Origin: Deltaproteobacteria bacterium
Lineage (GTDB): Bacteria; Desulfobacterota; Anaeroferrophillalia; Anaeroferrophillales; Tharpellaceae
Assembly (NCBI GenBank): GCA_013153415.1
Contig: JAADEO010000133.1
Location: forward strand, 1 to 15,558
Length of the DNA: 15,558 nt
Reading direction: 5' to 3'
The notes under the pieces were generated by a model, which was not told the DNA's origin, did not search any database, and was given only the letters and a program-made list of their open reading frames with translations. This document shows positions 1 through 6,852 of the stretch, piece after piece. The translations under genes were made by a program, and so were the position numbers. Position 1 is the stretch's first letter. Each line of letters starts with the position of its first letter.

Positions 1-105
1 ATGCGCCGCTTGCTCATCAGCCCCCGACTCCGAGGGCGCCTCAGCACCGGACCGATTTATTACGCGATATCCATTTACGAGCCCAGCGGATCTACTTCTA
101 TACTG
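1..105. other. Window edge downstream of metK, no supported gene
   Basis: This stretch follows the metK stop codon on the minus strand. It contains a weak hairpin (GAGG-CGC-CCTC on the minus strand) with no T-tract, so it is not a convincing terminator. A minus-strand reading frame entering at ATGAGCAAGCGG is open to the window edge but is only a few codons long. No function can be assigned. Confidence 0.5.
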
Positions 106-1275
106 CTACAGGGCCTCCTCCTGCAAAGCTTCGACCATATTGGGCTCCTCCCAGCTGAAACCGGGTTTTTCCCGCCGGCCGAAATGACCGTAAGCGGCAG
201 TACGCTGGTAGATCGGGCGCAGGAGATCGAGGCTCTCGATAATTCCGGCTGGGCGCAGCTTGAAAACCTTGCGAACCACCTCGGAAAGCCGTTCGGAAGC
301 GACCTTGCCGGTACCGAAGGTATTGACCATGACGCTTAAGGGCTCGGCCACGCCGATGGCATAGGCGAGCTGGACCTCGCACTTGGCCGCAAGCCCGGCT
401 GCAACCAGATTCTTGGCCACGTAGCGGGCCATATAGGAGGCCGAACGGTCGACTTTGCTGGGATCCTTGCCAGAAAAGCAGCCGCCACCGTGGCCGCCTT
501 TGCCGCCGTAGGTATCGACGATGATCTTGCGACCGGTCAGGCCACAGTCCCCCATCGGCCCACCGACGACGAAACGCCCAGTCGGATTGATGAAAATCCG
601 GGTATCCTTATCGATCATTTCAGCCGGCAACACCTTCTTGACGACTTCATCGATAATCGCGTCGCGCAGACGTTCATAAGTGACATCCGGAGTATGCTGG
701 CTGGAAATAACGATTGCATCAATACGCTTGGGAAGATGGTTTTCGTACTGAATGGTCACCTGCGATTTGCCATCTGGCCGCAGAAACGGCAGAGTGCCGT
801 TCTTGCGCACCCGGGAGAGCTGCCGGGTCAGACGGTGGGCGAAGGTGATCGGCATCGGCATCAGCTCCTCGGTATCGTTGCTGGCGTAACCGAACATCAA
901 CCCCTGATCTCCAGCTCCCTGCTCCTTGAAAAGCCCCTCTCCCGGGGTCACCCCGATCGAGATATCAGGCGACTGCTTGTCGATACTGGTCAGGACCGCG
1001 CAGGTCTCCCAGTCGAAACCCATCGCGGAATCGTTGTAACCGATCTTCTTGATGGTTTCGCGTACGACCGCGGGAATGTCGACATAGCAGTCGGTAGTGA
1101 TCTCACCGGCGACCACGGCCATGCCGGTGGTGACCATGGTTTCACAGGCGACCCGGCAGTTGCGATCCTGGCTGATGATACCATCGAGAATAGCGTCGGA
1201 AATCTGATCCGCGACCTTGTCAGGGTGACCTTCGGTCACCGATTCCGAAGAAAAAAGATAATCTTTGGTAGGCAT
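106..1275 (-). CDS. metK: S-adenosylmethionine synthetase (methionine adenosyltransferase)
   Basis: MetK makes S-adenosylmethionine from methionine and ATP in the cytoplasm, releasing phosphate and pyrophosphate. The 389-residue length is typical. Family signatures are complete: the N-terminal GHPDKVADQISDAILD (residues 16-31, with ATP/Mg ligands His17 and Asp19), GAGDQG at 120-125, and the phosphate-binding GGHGGGCFSGKDPSKVDRSA near 260-279, where the usual Ala of GGGAFSGKD is Cys. The ATG at 1275 is supported by TGGAG seven bases upstream. It is separated from ptsI by 235 bp and probably has its own promoter, because a TTGACT box sits about 50 bp upstream of the start; its -10 partner is weak. 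I see no SAM or SAH riboswitch signature in the leader. Confidence 0.98.
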   Translation of the reverse strand: MPTKDYLFSSESVTEGHPDKVADQISDAILDGIISQDRNCRVACETMVTTGMAVVAGEITTDCYVDIPAVVRETIKKIGYNDSAMGFDWETCAVLTSIDKQSPDISIGVTPGEGLFKEQGAGDQGLMFGYASNDTEELMPMPITFAHRLTRQLSRVRKNGTLPFLRPDGKSQVTIQYENHLPKRIDAIVISSQHTPDVTYERLRDAIIDEVVKKVLPAEMIDKDTRIFINPTGRFVVGGPMGDCGLTGRKIIVDTYGGKGGHGGGCFSGKDPSKVDRSASYMARYVAKNLVAAGLAAKCEVQLAYAIGVAEPLSVMVNTFGTGKVASERLSEVVRKVFKLRPAGIIESLDLLRPIYQRTAAYGHFGRREKPGFSWEEPNMVEALQEEAL

Positions 1276-1510
1276 GACTTTACTCCATAAAATATCTGTT
1301 TATCTGTTTAAGTGTAATTGCTGAGAGTCAACTTACTCCGGTCGCTTCTGGTGTTTCACCTTCACTGCTTACGCTCGATTTCTGTTTTCCCAGCGTTCGC
1401 TGCACTGAAACTGCAAAATCGCTGGCGCTCAAACAGTTGCAATTTCGGACGTTCCGCCCCCCCAGATCTCCCTCATGACAAAAATGCATGCTGAGTAGTT
1501 ACGTAATAAA
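1276..1510. other. metK/ptsI spacer with possible repeat relic and metK upstream region
   Basis: This 235-bp gap lies between the ptsI stop and the metK start, both on the minus strand. The metK-proximal part carries TTGACT (1331-1326) as a possible -35, with only a poor -10 (TAAACA, 15-bp spacer), and an exact tandem duplication AAACAGAT-AAACAGAT (1309-1294). The distal part (about 1489-1328) has a different texture: a run of seven C (1457-1463), nested inverted repeats (CCAGCG 1390-1395 with CGCTGG 1420-1425; TGCA 1401-1404 with TGCA 1412-1415) and an ATG-initiated 53-codon frame with no ribosome-binding site. No classical terminator with a T-tract is visible after ptsI. Confidence 0.5.
1328..1489 (-). 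other. Possible 53-codon ORF or repeat relic in spacer
   Basis: An ATG-initiated frame of 53 codons ends in TGA. Its product begins MHFCHEGDLGG and ends SSEGETPEATGVS. There is no Shine-Dalgarno sequence before the ATG, and the product resembles no family I can name. A second minus-strand frame across the same bases also stays open for about 30 codons. The sequence is rich in short inverted repeats. It may be a fragment of a dispersed intergenic repeat or a decayed gene; translation is doubtful. Confidence 0.2.
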
Positions 1511-3316
1511 TTAGATCTTCATCAAAAACGTATCCGGAAACCTCCGGTTCATCTCCCGGGTGATGAAGGCCTCGATCTCGGTCGCGGTCTTCATTTTGAG
1601 ACACTCTTCGAGCATCTGCCGGGCTTCGACGAAGGTGCTCTGGCGAATGATCTGCTTGATATGGGGAATCGAGATCGCGTTCATGCTGAGCTTGTCGAGC
1701 CCCAGGCCGAGCAGGACCAGGGTGTAGAGGGGCTCACCCGCCATTTCACCACAGATACTGACCGGAACATCGGCCACCCGGGCGTTGCTGATCACCTGGT
1801 TGAGCAACCGCAGGATGGCCGGATGAAGCGGCTCGTAAAGATAAGAAACATGTTCGTTGCTGCGATCCAGGGCCAGGGTATATTGGATCAGGTCGTTGGT
1901 GCCGATACTGAAGAAATCAACCTCGCGGGCCAGATGGTCGGAGATCACCGCGGCCGAGGGAACCTCGATCATCACCCCGACCGGCACCTCAGGGTCGAAA
2001 TCGACTCCCTCCCGCCGCAGTTCCTCCCGGGTTTCTTCTATCACCTCCAGGGCCTGGCGCAACTCGGCCAAACCCGAGATCATCGGTAGCAGAATCTTCA
2101 GTTTGCCGTAAGGGCTGGCCCGAAAAATTCCCCGGAGCTGGGTAACAAAGATCTCCCGCCGGTTAAGACAGAGGCGGATACCGCGCAGACCCAGAGCCGG
2201 GTTGATGCTGTCCTCATGCAGGCCGCCGGCATCGGCGATCTTGTCGGAACCGAGGTCGAAGGTCCGGATGGTCGTCATGCTCTCCGGCGGCAGCGATTCG
2301 ACTACCTTGCGATAGGTGAGATAATGCTCCTCCTCGCTGGGCAGGCTCTGGCGATTGAGAAAAAGAAATTCGGTCCGGTAAAGACCGATGTTGACAGCCC
2401 CGTGAGAAACTACCGATTCGGTCTCTTCCGGGGTTTCGATATTGCCGGCCAGAGAGATCCGGAAGCCATCGGTGGTCTCGGCCGGAAGATCGCGGTTCAA
2501 AATCAGCTGAGCCTGAAAGGTGTTGTACTGCTGGCGCTTCTCGATATAGGCGGTAAGTTGCTCCCGGGAAGGGTTGACCAGAATCCGGCCCTCGATACCG
2601 TCGACGATAAGACGGTCGCCACCATTGATCTTTTCGGTCGCATTCTCGGTTCCGACCACGGCCGGGATCTCCAGCGAACGGGCCACGATCGCGGTGTGCG
2701 AGGTCCGCCCGCCGAGATCAGTAACAAAGGCCTTGACCTTGCCGGGGTCGAGCTGGAGGGTATCGGCCGGGGAGAGATCATGGGCGACGATGATGACCCC
2801 GCGGGTGATCTTGTCGATACTGTCGAAATCGCTCTTGGTCAGGTGGCGCAGGATCTGTTCGCTGACATGGGTGACGTCACTCTGACGTTCGCGCAGGTAG
2901 GAATCCTGCATCTGCCGGAAAAAATCGATGATCTTTTCACTGTTGAGATTGAGAGCCCACTCGGCATTGATCTTCTTCTCCTTGATCAGGGTGATGGTGT
3001 CGTCGATCAGCATCTTGTCTTCCATCATCAGGAGATGGACATCGAAAATGTAATTATGCTTCTGGATCGAGCCCTCACGCCCATTATCTTGCAGAGTCCG
3101 GTTCTTGATCTCTTCGAGCTCTTTCCGGGCACTGGCGACAGCGGCCCGGAAACGTTCGATTTCAGCTTCGACCTGATCGCTGGCGATCTTCTCCCGGCGC
3201 GGTTTCAGCTTGGCCCGGTCGAGAAGGAATGCCCGACCGATGGCGATCCCCGGGGAAGCCCCGATACCACTGAAAATACATCCCGGCGAGTGCTGATTGC
3301 GATTAATGTCAGTCAT
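1511..3316 (-). CDS. ptsI: PTS Enzyme I (phosphoenolpyruvate-protein phosphotransferase)
   Basis: Enzyme I autophosphorylates from phosphoenolpyruvate and passes the phosphoryl group to HPr. With this start the protein has 601 residues, slightly longer than the 575 of E. coli EI, with extra residues at the N-terminus. It shows SGIGASPGIAIG near the start, the active-site GGRTSHTAIVARS (phospho-His at about 207), the PEP-binding SIGTNDLIQYTLALDR, and the catalytic CGEMAGEP with Cys at about 522. The start at 3316 overlaps the ptsH stop by eight bases (ATGACTGA) and has GGTGA about eight bases upstream. An in-frame ATG at 3337 would add seven residues and lengthen the overlap to 29 bases, and cannot be excluded. 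It is the last gene of the long minus-strand train. Confidence 0.96.
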   Translation of the reverse strand: MTDINRNQHSPGCIFSGIGASPGIAIGRAFLLDRAKLKPRREKIASDQVEAEIERFRAAVASARKELEEIKNRTLQDNGREGSIQKHNYIFDVHLLMMEDKMLIDDTITLIKEKKINAEWALNLNSEKIIDFFRQMQDSYLRERQSDVTHVSEQILRHLTKSDFDSIDKITRGVIIVAHDLSPADTLQLDPGKVKAFVTDLGGRTSHTAIVARSLEIPAVVGTENATEKINGGDRLIVDGIEGRILVNPSREQLTAYIEKRQQYNTFQAQLILNRDLPAETTDGFRISLAGNIETPEETESVVSHGAVNIGLYRTEFLFLNRQSLPSEEEHYLTYRKVVESLPPESMTTIRTFDLGSDKIADAGGLHEDSINPALGLRGIRLCLNRREIFVTQLRGIFRASPYGKLKILLPMISGLAELRQALEVIEETREELRREGVDFDPEVPVGVMIEVPSAAVISDHLAREVDFFSIGTNDLIQYTLALDRSNEHVSYLYEPLHPAILRLLNQVISNARVADVPVSICGEMAGEPLYTLVLLGLGLDKLSMNAISIPHIKQIIRQSTFVEARQMLEECLKMKTATEIEAFITREMNRRFPDTFLMKI

Positions 3317-3584
3317 CTCCCAGTTCACCGAACCCATCTTCTATCAATTGACCAAGAGCCGCCATCGCCGCCTCCTCATCTTCACCGTCAACCTCAACGG
3401 TTATGACACTGTTCTGAGCCGCAGCCAGCATCAGAACCCCCATAATGCTTTTACAGTTTATGGTCAATTTATCCTTGGTAATCTTGATCTCGGAGGAAAA
3501 ACCGCCGGCCAACTGCACCAGGGCGGCAGCAGCCCGGGCGTGAAGGCCGAGTTTATTGATTATCGTAAACTCTTTTCTGAGCAT
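3309..3584 (-). CDS. ptsH: HPr phosphocarrier protein
   Basis: HPr is the small cytoplasmic carrier that takes phosphate from Enzyme I at a histidine and hands it to IIA. The 91-residue protein shows LGLHARAAAALVQLA, placing the active histidine at position 15 as in E. coli. Ser46 lies in CKSIMGVLMLAA, a context typical of HPr proteins regulated by HPr kinase/phosphorylase. The frame extends upstream to a TTG at 3611, but the ATG at 3584 has GGAG six bases upstream and gives the normal N-terminus (MLRKEFTIINKLGLH). It starts 23 bp after the IID stop and its end overlaps ptsI, so the two are translationally linked. No hprK gene is present in the window. Confidence 0.96.
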   Translation of the reverse strand: MLRKEFTIINKLGLHARAAAALVQLAGGFSSEIKITKDKLTINCKSIMGVLMLAAAQNSVITVEVDGEDEEAAMAALGQLIEDGFGELGDD

Positions 3585-3607
3585 ATCGTTCTCCGTAAAC
3601 CTCCGGG

Positions 3608-4330
3608 TCAACTCCGCAATCCGCCGGCAAAAGCAAAGTGCTGGCCATTACGTTGGATCCGGTACCAGACCAATCCGGCAACCAAGCCCAGGAGCAGAAT
3701 GAACACCAGCCGGTACCCGGCCGGCGAGGCCGCCAGGTGAAAATAGTCGACCAGCAGGAAAACCGTCATCGCCAGGGAGGCCGCCATCACCATCTCCATG
3801 GCGTTCTTGACTGCCGGCAACTGCCAGTTGTCTATCACCTCGATAACCCCCAGGCCTCGGTGCAAACCATACAGGAAAACCGTATATCGCATTCCCAGAT
3901 GAACCAGGTTGTAAGCGACCAGCATGAAGATAGGCGCCCAGATCCCGGGCCGCCAGAAATAGATCATCACCGCCAGTGAGGAGACCATCGGTTTCAAGCC
4001 GCTCCAGAAGAAATTGTCACCCACGGCTCCATAGAGACCGGCCAGATTGCCACTCAGGGCCAGCCCCTGGTCTCCCATCTCCTCGCCGCGGCTCTCCATG
4101 TGGACCAGGAAACCGAGGATCGCCGCCCCGAGATAGGGATTGGTGTTGAAACAGACCAGGTAGCGCCGCAGGCGCTCGGTCAGCTTCTTGTCGTCATCCC
4201 CATAGAGCTTCTCGAGCAGGGGATAGATCGAATACGCCAATCCCAGACACTGCATCCGGGCAAAATTCCAGGAAGCCTGCCAAAGCAGACTGCGCAAAAA
4301 GATTCGATGTTCGATCTTCAGCTTCTTCAC
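3608..4330 (-). CDS. PTS mannose/fructose/sorbose-family IID component
   Basis: IID is the second membrane subunit of mannose-family PTS transporters; with IIC it forms the sugar channel. The 240 residues include the typical N-terminal SWNFARMQCLGLAYSIYPLLEKLYG (about 20-44), FNTNPYLGAAILGF (about 61-74), AGLYGAVGDNFFWSGLKP (about 97-114), and several hydrophobic helices toward the C-terminus (about 117-220). It is somewhat shorter than many IID proteins (about 270 residues). The start is GTG at 4330, three bases after the IIC stop, so it is probably translated by coupling. The substrate cannot be read from the sequence. Confidence 0.93.
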   Translation of the reverse strand: MKKLKIEHRIFLRSLLWQASWNFARMQCLGLAYSIYPLLEKLYGDDDKKLTERLRRYLVCFNTNPYLGAAILGFLVHMESRGEEMGDQGLALSGNLAGLYGAVGDNFFWSGLKPMVSSLAVMIYFWRPGIWAPIFMLVAYNLVHLGMRYTVFLYGLHRGLGVIEVIDNWQLPAVKNAMEMVMAASLAMTVFLLVDYFHLAASPAGYRLVFILLLGLVAGLVWYRIQRNGQHFAFAGGLRS

Positions 4331-4333
4331 GCC

Positions 4334-5047
4334 TTAAAACACCAAAAGACAGGCCGCCGCTCCGGCAAACACCAGAAACAGGCGCCTCTTGTTCATACTG
4401 GTCAAAAGTCCCGCCACCCCGATCAGCGGGAAAATCAGCAGCAGCTTATCCGTTACCGGTGTCAGCCAGCCCGGCAAAACATGGAGAAGCAACAGGGCCA
4501 CCCCCAACGAAACCGACATCATCAGTCCTAGTCCGAAGATGGCGGCTCCGTAAAAATTGGCAAAACCCCGCAGATGGAGATTGACCGCGGAGATGTTGCG
4601 ACCCGCCAGGAGATCGGTTTCCGCCTCATCCACCAGTCCTTGATTCCACTCTCGCACCCAGGCATCCAGTTTGCGGGTAAATTCCGACCAGGGCAGCACC
4701 GCCACCAGGACAACCAGGGCCAGGCTGCGGTCGTTGATGTGGGCGAATTCGACTATTCCCCGCAAAACTCCGGCCACCCCGCCAGCCGCCAGAGCCAGTA
4801 TCGTGTCATCGGTCGGGATATTGGTCCCAACCGGGATCTCACAAAGAAAATAGAGTTCCAGAATGGCGCCCAGAAGCAGACCGATCCCCCAGTTGCCGAC
4901 CAGGGCGCCACTGACCGTGGCTGCCACCAGGGGCCGGGAAAGCATGCCCTGCAGCACCGCGGTCCGGTCCAGGGCACACAAACCACCCCCCAGGGAAACC
5001 ACGACCGTGGATTGCAGAAACAGAGAATGATCTACTCCGGCCAGCAT
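4334..5047 (-). CDS. PTS mannose/fructose/sorbose-family IIC component
   Basis: IIC is a membrane subunit forming the translocation path with IID. The protein has 237 residues and is strongly hydrophobic throughout. It carries the family pattern ALDRTAVLQGMLSRPLVAA followed by a G-rich helix and LELYFLCEIPVGTNIPTDDT (about residues 60-80), matching the conserved LLELLWLGDLPVGAALPPD-type segment. The frame is open to 5161, but the ATG at 5047 overlaps the IIB stop codon as TAATG and gives a standard N-terminus, so I place the start there. The upstream extension lies inside IIB. Confidence 0.93.
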   Translation of the reverse strand: MLAGVDHSLFLQSTVVVSLGGGLCALDRTAVLQGMLSRPLVAATVSGALVGNWGIGLLLGAILELYFLCEIPVGTNIPTDDTILALAAGGVAGVLRGIVEFAHINDRSLALVVLVAVLPWSEFTRKLDAWVREWNQGLVDEAETDLLAGRNISAVNLHLRGFANFYGAAIFGLGLMMSVSLGVALLLLHVLPGWLTPVTDKLLLIFPLIGVAGLLTSMNKRRLFLVFAGAAACLLVF

Positions 5048-5547
5048 TATTCCTGCCACCAATTCTTCTTCGCCAGCAGAGCGAAAACATCCTGAGCCGG
5101 GGCCGTCGGCACCGGCTGGATAAAAACTTTGAGATTCCGTTGCTTGAGCTGACGCAGGCACTCGATCTCCCGACGATTCAGAGAAATCGATTCGGTCAAC
5201 TGAATTTTGCCGGGAGCGTTGTGGATATTGCCGAGGTTCAACTCGGTCAGATAGAGCCCGGCCTCAAGGGCCTCGACCACCGCTTCGAGCCCGGCAAAAA
5301 GCATAATCGTCAGCAATCCGGGCCCGGAACGCTGCTGGGCCATGAAAACCACGGCCTGGCGCACATTCAAGATCTCGACCCGGAGTTTGGGCGGTGCCGC
5401 CATCCGGACAATCTTGGCCTGCAAAGGGTTATCCGGTAATTCATCATCAGCGATGACGATCCGCGTCGCCCGGGTATAGGGAACCCAGGCAGCAACAATC
5501 TGACCATGAATCAGGCGGTCGTCAACCCGATGCAGAACCGTACTCAT
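5047..5547 (-). CDS. PTS mannose/fructose/sorbose-family IIB component
   Basis: IIB is the cytoplasmic subunit that receives phosphate from IIA and phosphorylates the incoming sugar. It has 166 residues, the normal size. The phosphorylation motif VDDRLIHGQIVAAW sits at residues 8-21 with the active histidine at 14. The sequence continues IVIADDELPDNPLQAKIVRMAAPP, typical of this fold. Its ATG overlaps the IIA stop as ATGA and its stop overlaps the IIC start as TAATG, which implies coupled, stoichiometric synthesis. Confidence 0.96.
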   Translation of the reverse strand: MSTVLHRVDDRLIHGQIVAAWVPYTRATRIVIADDELPDNPLQAKIVRMAAPPKLRVEILNVRQAVVFMAQQRSGPGLLTIMLFAGLEAVVEALEAGLYLTELNLGNIHNAPGKIQLTESISLNRREIECLRQLKQRNLKVFIQPVPTAPAQDVFALLAKKNWWQE

Positions 5548-5951
5548 AGATCCAGAAACTCGGCCGCGGTAAAGATATTTTTTCGTCCGTATTCAGTCAA
5601 TTCGGCGGCGATTTCGCGCAATCCCTTGCCTCCGGTATCGAGGTTGCCGGCCAGTTTCAGCAGCATCGGCAGATTGACTCCGGAGACGATTTCCACCTGG
5701 CCGGGTTCATAGAGGGCCAGACTGATATTGGAAGGGGTGCCGCCAAACATGTCGGTCAGGATCAGCACCGGCTTTCCCTCCTTGCGGAACTTGCCGATGG
5801 TTTCGACCAGATTTTTGCGAACCGCTTCAACATCATCCTGCTGCGAGATGCTGACTCCCACGAGGTCGGGATTGGCTCCGGCAATGAACCCCGCGGTGGA
5901 GATCAGGTGTTCTGCCAAGGTGTGATGGGTTACAACGATAACTGCAATCAT
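5544..5951 (-). CDS. PTS mannose-family IIA component
   Basis: IIA relays phosphate from HPr to IIB. The 135-residue protein starts MIAVIVVTHHTLAEHLI; His9 is the expected phosphorylation site, and the usual Gly after it is a second His here. The conserved TDMFGGTPSN loop follows at about residues 67-76. The frame is open to 6065, but the ATG at 5951 fits the family N-terminus and has GAGAA six bases or so upstream; it lies 13 bp after the rapZ stop. Single-domain IIA-Man proteins next to rapZ are common in Proteobacteria and can be regulatory, but here the full IIB/IIC/IID set follows, so a transport role is likely. Confidence 0.95.
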   Translation of the reverse strand: MIAVIVVTHHTLAEHLISTAGFIAGANPDLVGVSISQQDDVEAVRKNLVETIGKFRKEGKPVLILTDMFGGTPSNISLALYEPGQVEIVSGVNLPMLLKLAGNLDTGGKGLREIAAELTEYGRKNIFTAAEFLDL

Positions 5952-5964
5952 ATTGTTCTCATTT

Positions 5965-6852
5965 TCAGAGCTTGAGATCCCGATGGGCCAGAGAGACCTC
6001 GTACCCCTCTTTTTCCAGGGCTTCACCCAGGTAGGTGACAATGGCCACCGAACGATGTCGACCACCGGTACAGCCGATGGCCAGCGTCAAATAGCTTTTA
6101 CCCTCCCGCCGGTACTCGGGGATCAGCATCCGCAACAGGGCCAGGAAGCGGTCGTTGAACTCACGACTGACCGGATGACCGAGAACATAATCCCTGACCT
6201 GCTGATCGAGACCGGAAAACTCCCGCAGAGACTCGATGAAATAGGGATTGGGCAGGAAACGGACATCCATGACCATATCGGCCTCCAGCGGCAAACCGTT
6301 GCGAAAGCCGAAAGAGAGCAGGGAGATATTCAAATCGGCATCCGCCTCTTCCGGCAGCGCGATCTTGCGGATATACTCCTTGAACTGGTGGATCGTGAAG
6401 TTGCTGGTATCGATCCGGACCGTGGCCAGGGAACGGATCTCCTGGAGCAGTTCGCGCTCGGTGGCCACCGCTTCAGCCACCGAACCTTTGACCGCCACAG
6501 GATGTTTGCGCCGGGTTTCGCTGAAACGGCGGATGAGAATCTGGTCGTCAGCCTCGAGAAAAACCAGCTCGACCTTGACATCGGACTTCTTGATGCGCCG
6601 GTAGAGACCGGGAAAACTCTTCAAGAAATGCTCCTCGCGCAGATCCATGACCAGGGCGATACCCTTGATCGTCGGCGAGAAATTCCCGGAGAGTTCAAGA
6701 AACTTGGGCAGAAAGGCGACCGGCAGGTTATCGATACAGAAGTAGCCGATATCCTCCAGAACATTCAGGGCGCTGGTCTTGCCGGCCCCCGAAAGTCCGG
6801 TGATAATCACCACCGTGGTGGGCCGGGTCTTCTGCTGACTGCCGTTTTCCAT
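5965..6852 (-). CDS. rapZ: RapZ/YvcJ-family nucleotide-binding regulator
   Basis: RapZ is a P-loop protein. In E. coli it binds glucosamine-6-phosphate and the sRNA GlmZ and guides RNase E, thereby controlling GlmS; in other bacteria its targets are less clear. The 295 residues include Walker A GLSGAGKT (19-26), DNLPVAFLPKF (41-51), RRFSETRRKHP (108-118), and the C-terminal GCTGGRHRSV (260-269) that marks the ligand-binding domain. The ATG follows the hisD stop with no gap (TGA-ATG), so translation is probably coupled to hisD. It precedes the IIA-IIB-IIC-IID-HPr-EI genes, a common linkage. The usual upstream neighbour hprK is replaced here by hisD. Confidence 0.97.
   Translation of the reverse strand: MENGSQQKTRPTTVVIITGLSGAGKTSALNVLEDIGYFCIDNLPVAFLPKFLELSGNFSPTIKGIALVMDLREEHFLKSFPGLYRRIKKSDVKVELVFLEADDQILIRRFSETRRKHPVAVKGSVAEAVATERELLQEIRSLATVRIDTSNFTIHQFKEYIRKIALPEEADADLNISLLSFGFRNGLPLEADMVMDVRFLPNPYFIESLREFSGLDQQVRDYVLGHPVSREFNDRFLALLRMLIPEYRREGKSYLTLAIGCTGGRHRSVAIVTYLGEALEKEGYEVSLAHRDLKL

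Noticed and set aside
1..30. CTGATGAG on the minus strand, resembling a hammerhead ribozyme core
   Set aside because: An eight-base match is common by chance, and the required second stem and GAAA core would lie outside the window.
1..339. 112-codon plus-strand frame at the left edge
   Set aside because: It lies mostly opposite the metK 3' end, whose product matches the family to the stop codon.
1276..1340. Possible SAM riboswitch before metK
   Set aside because: None of the conserved SAM-I or SAH core sequences I know appears, and the leader is too short for SAM-I with the likely promoter.
2216..3406. 396-codon plus-strand frame opposite ptsI/ptsH
   Set aside because: Shadow of Enzyme I; no ribosome-binding site or recognisable domain.
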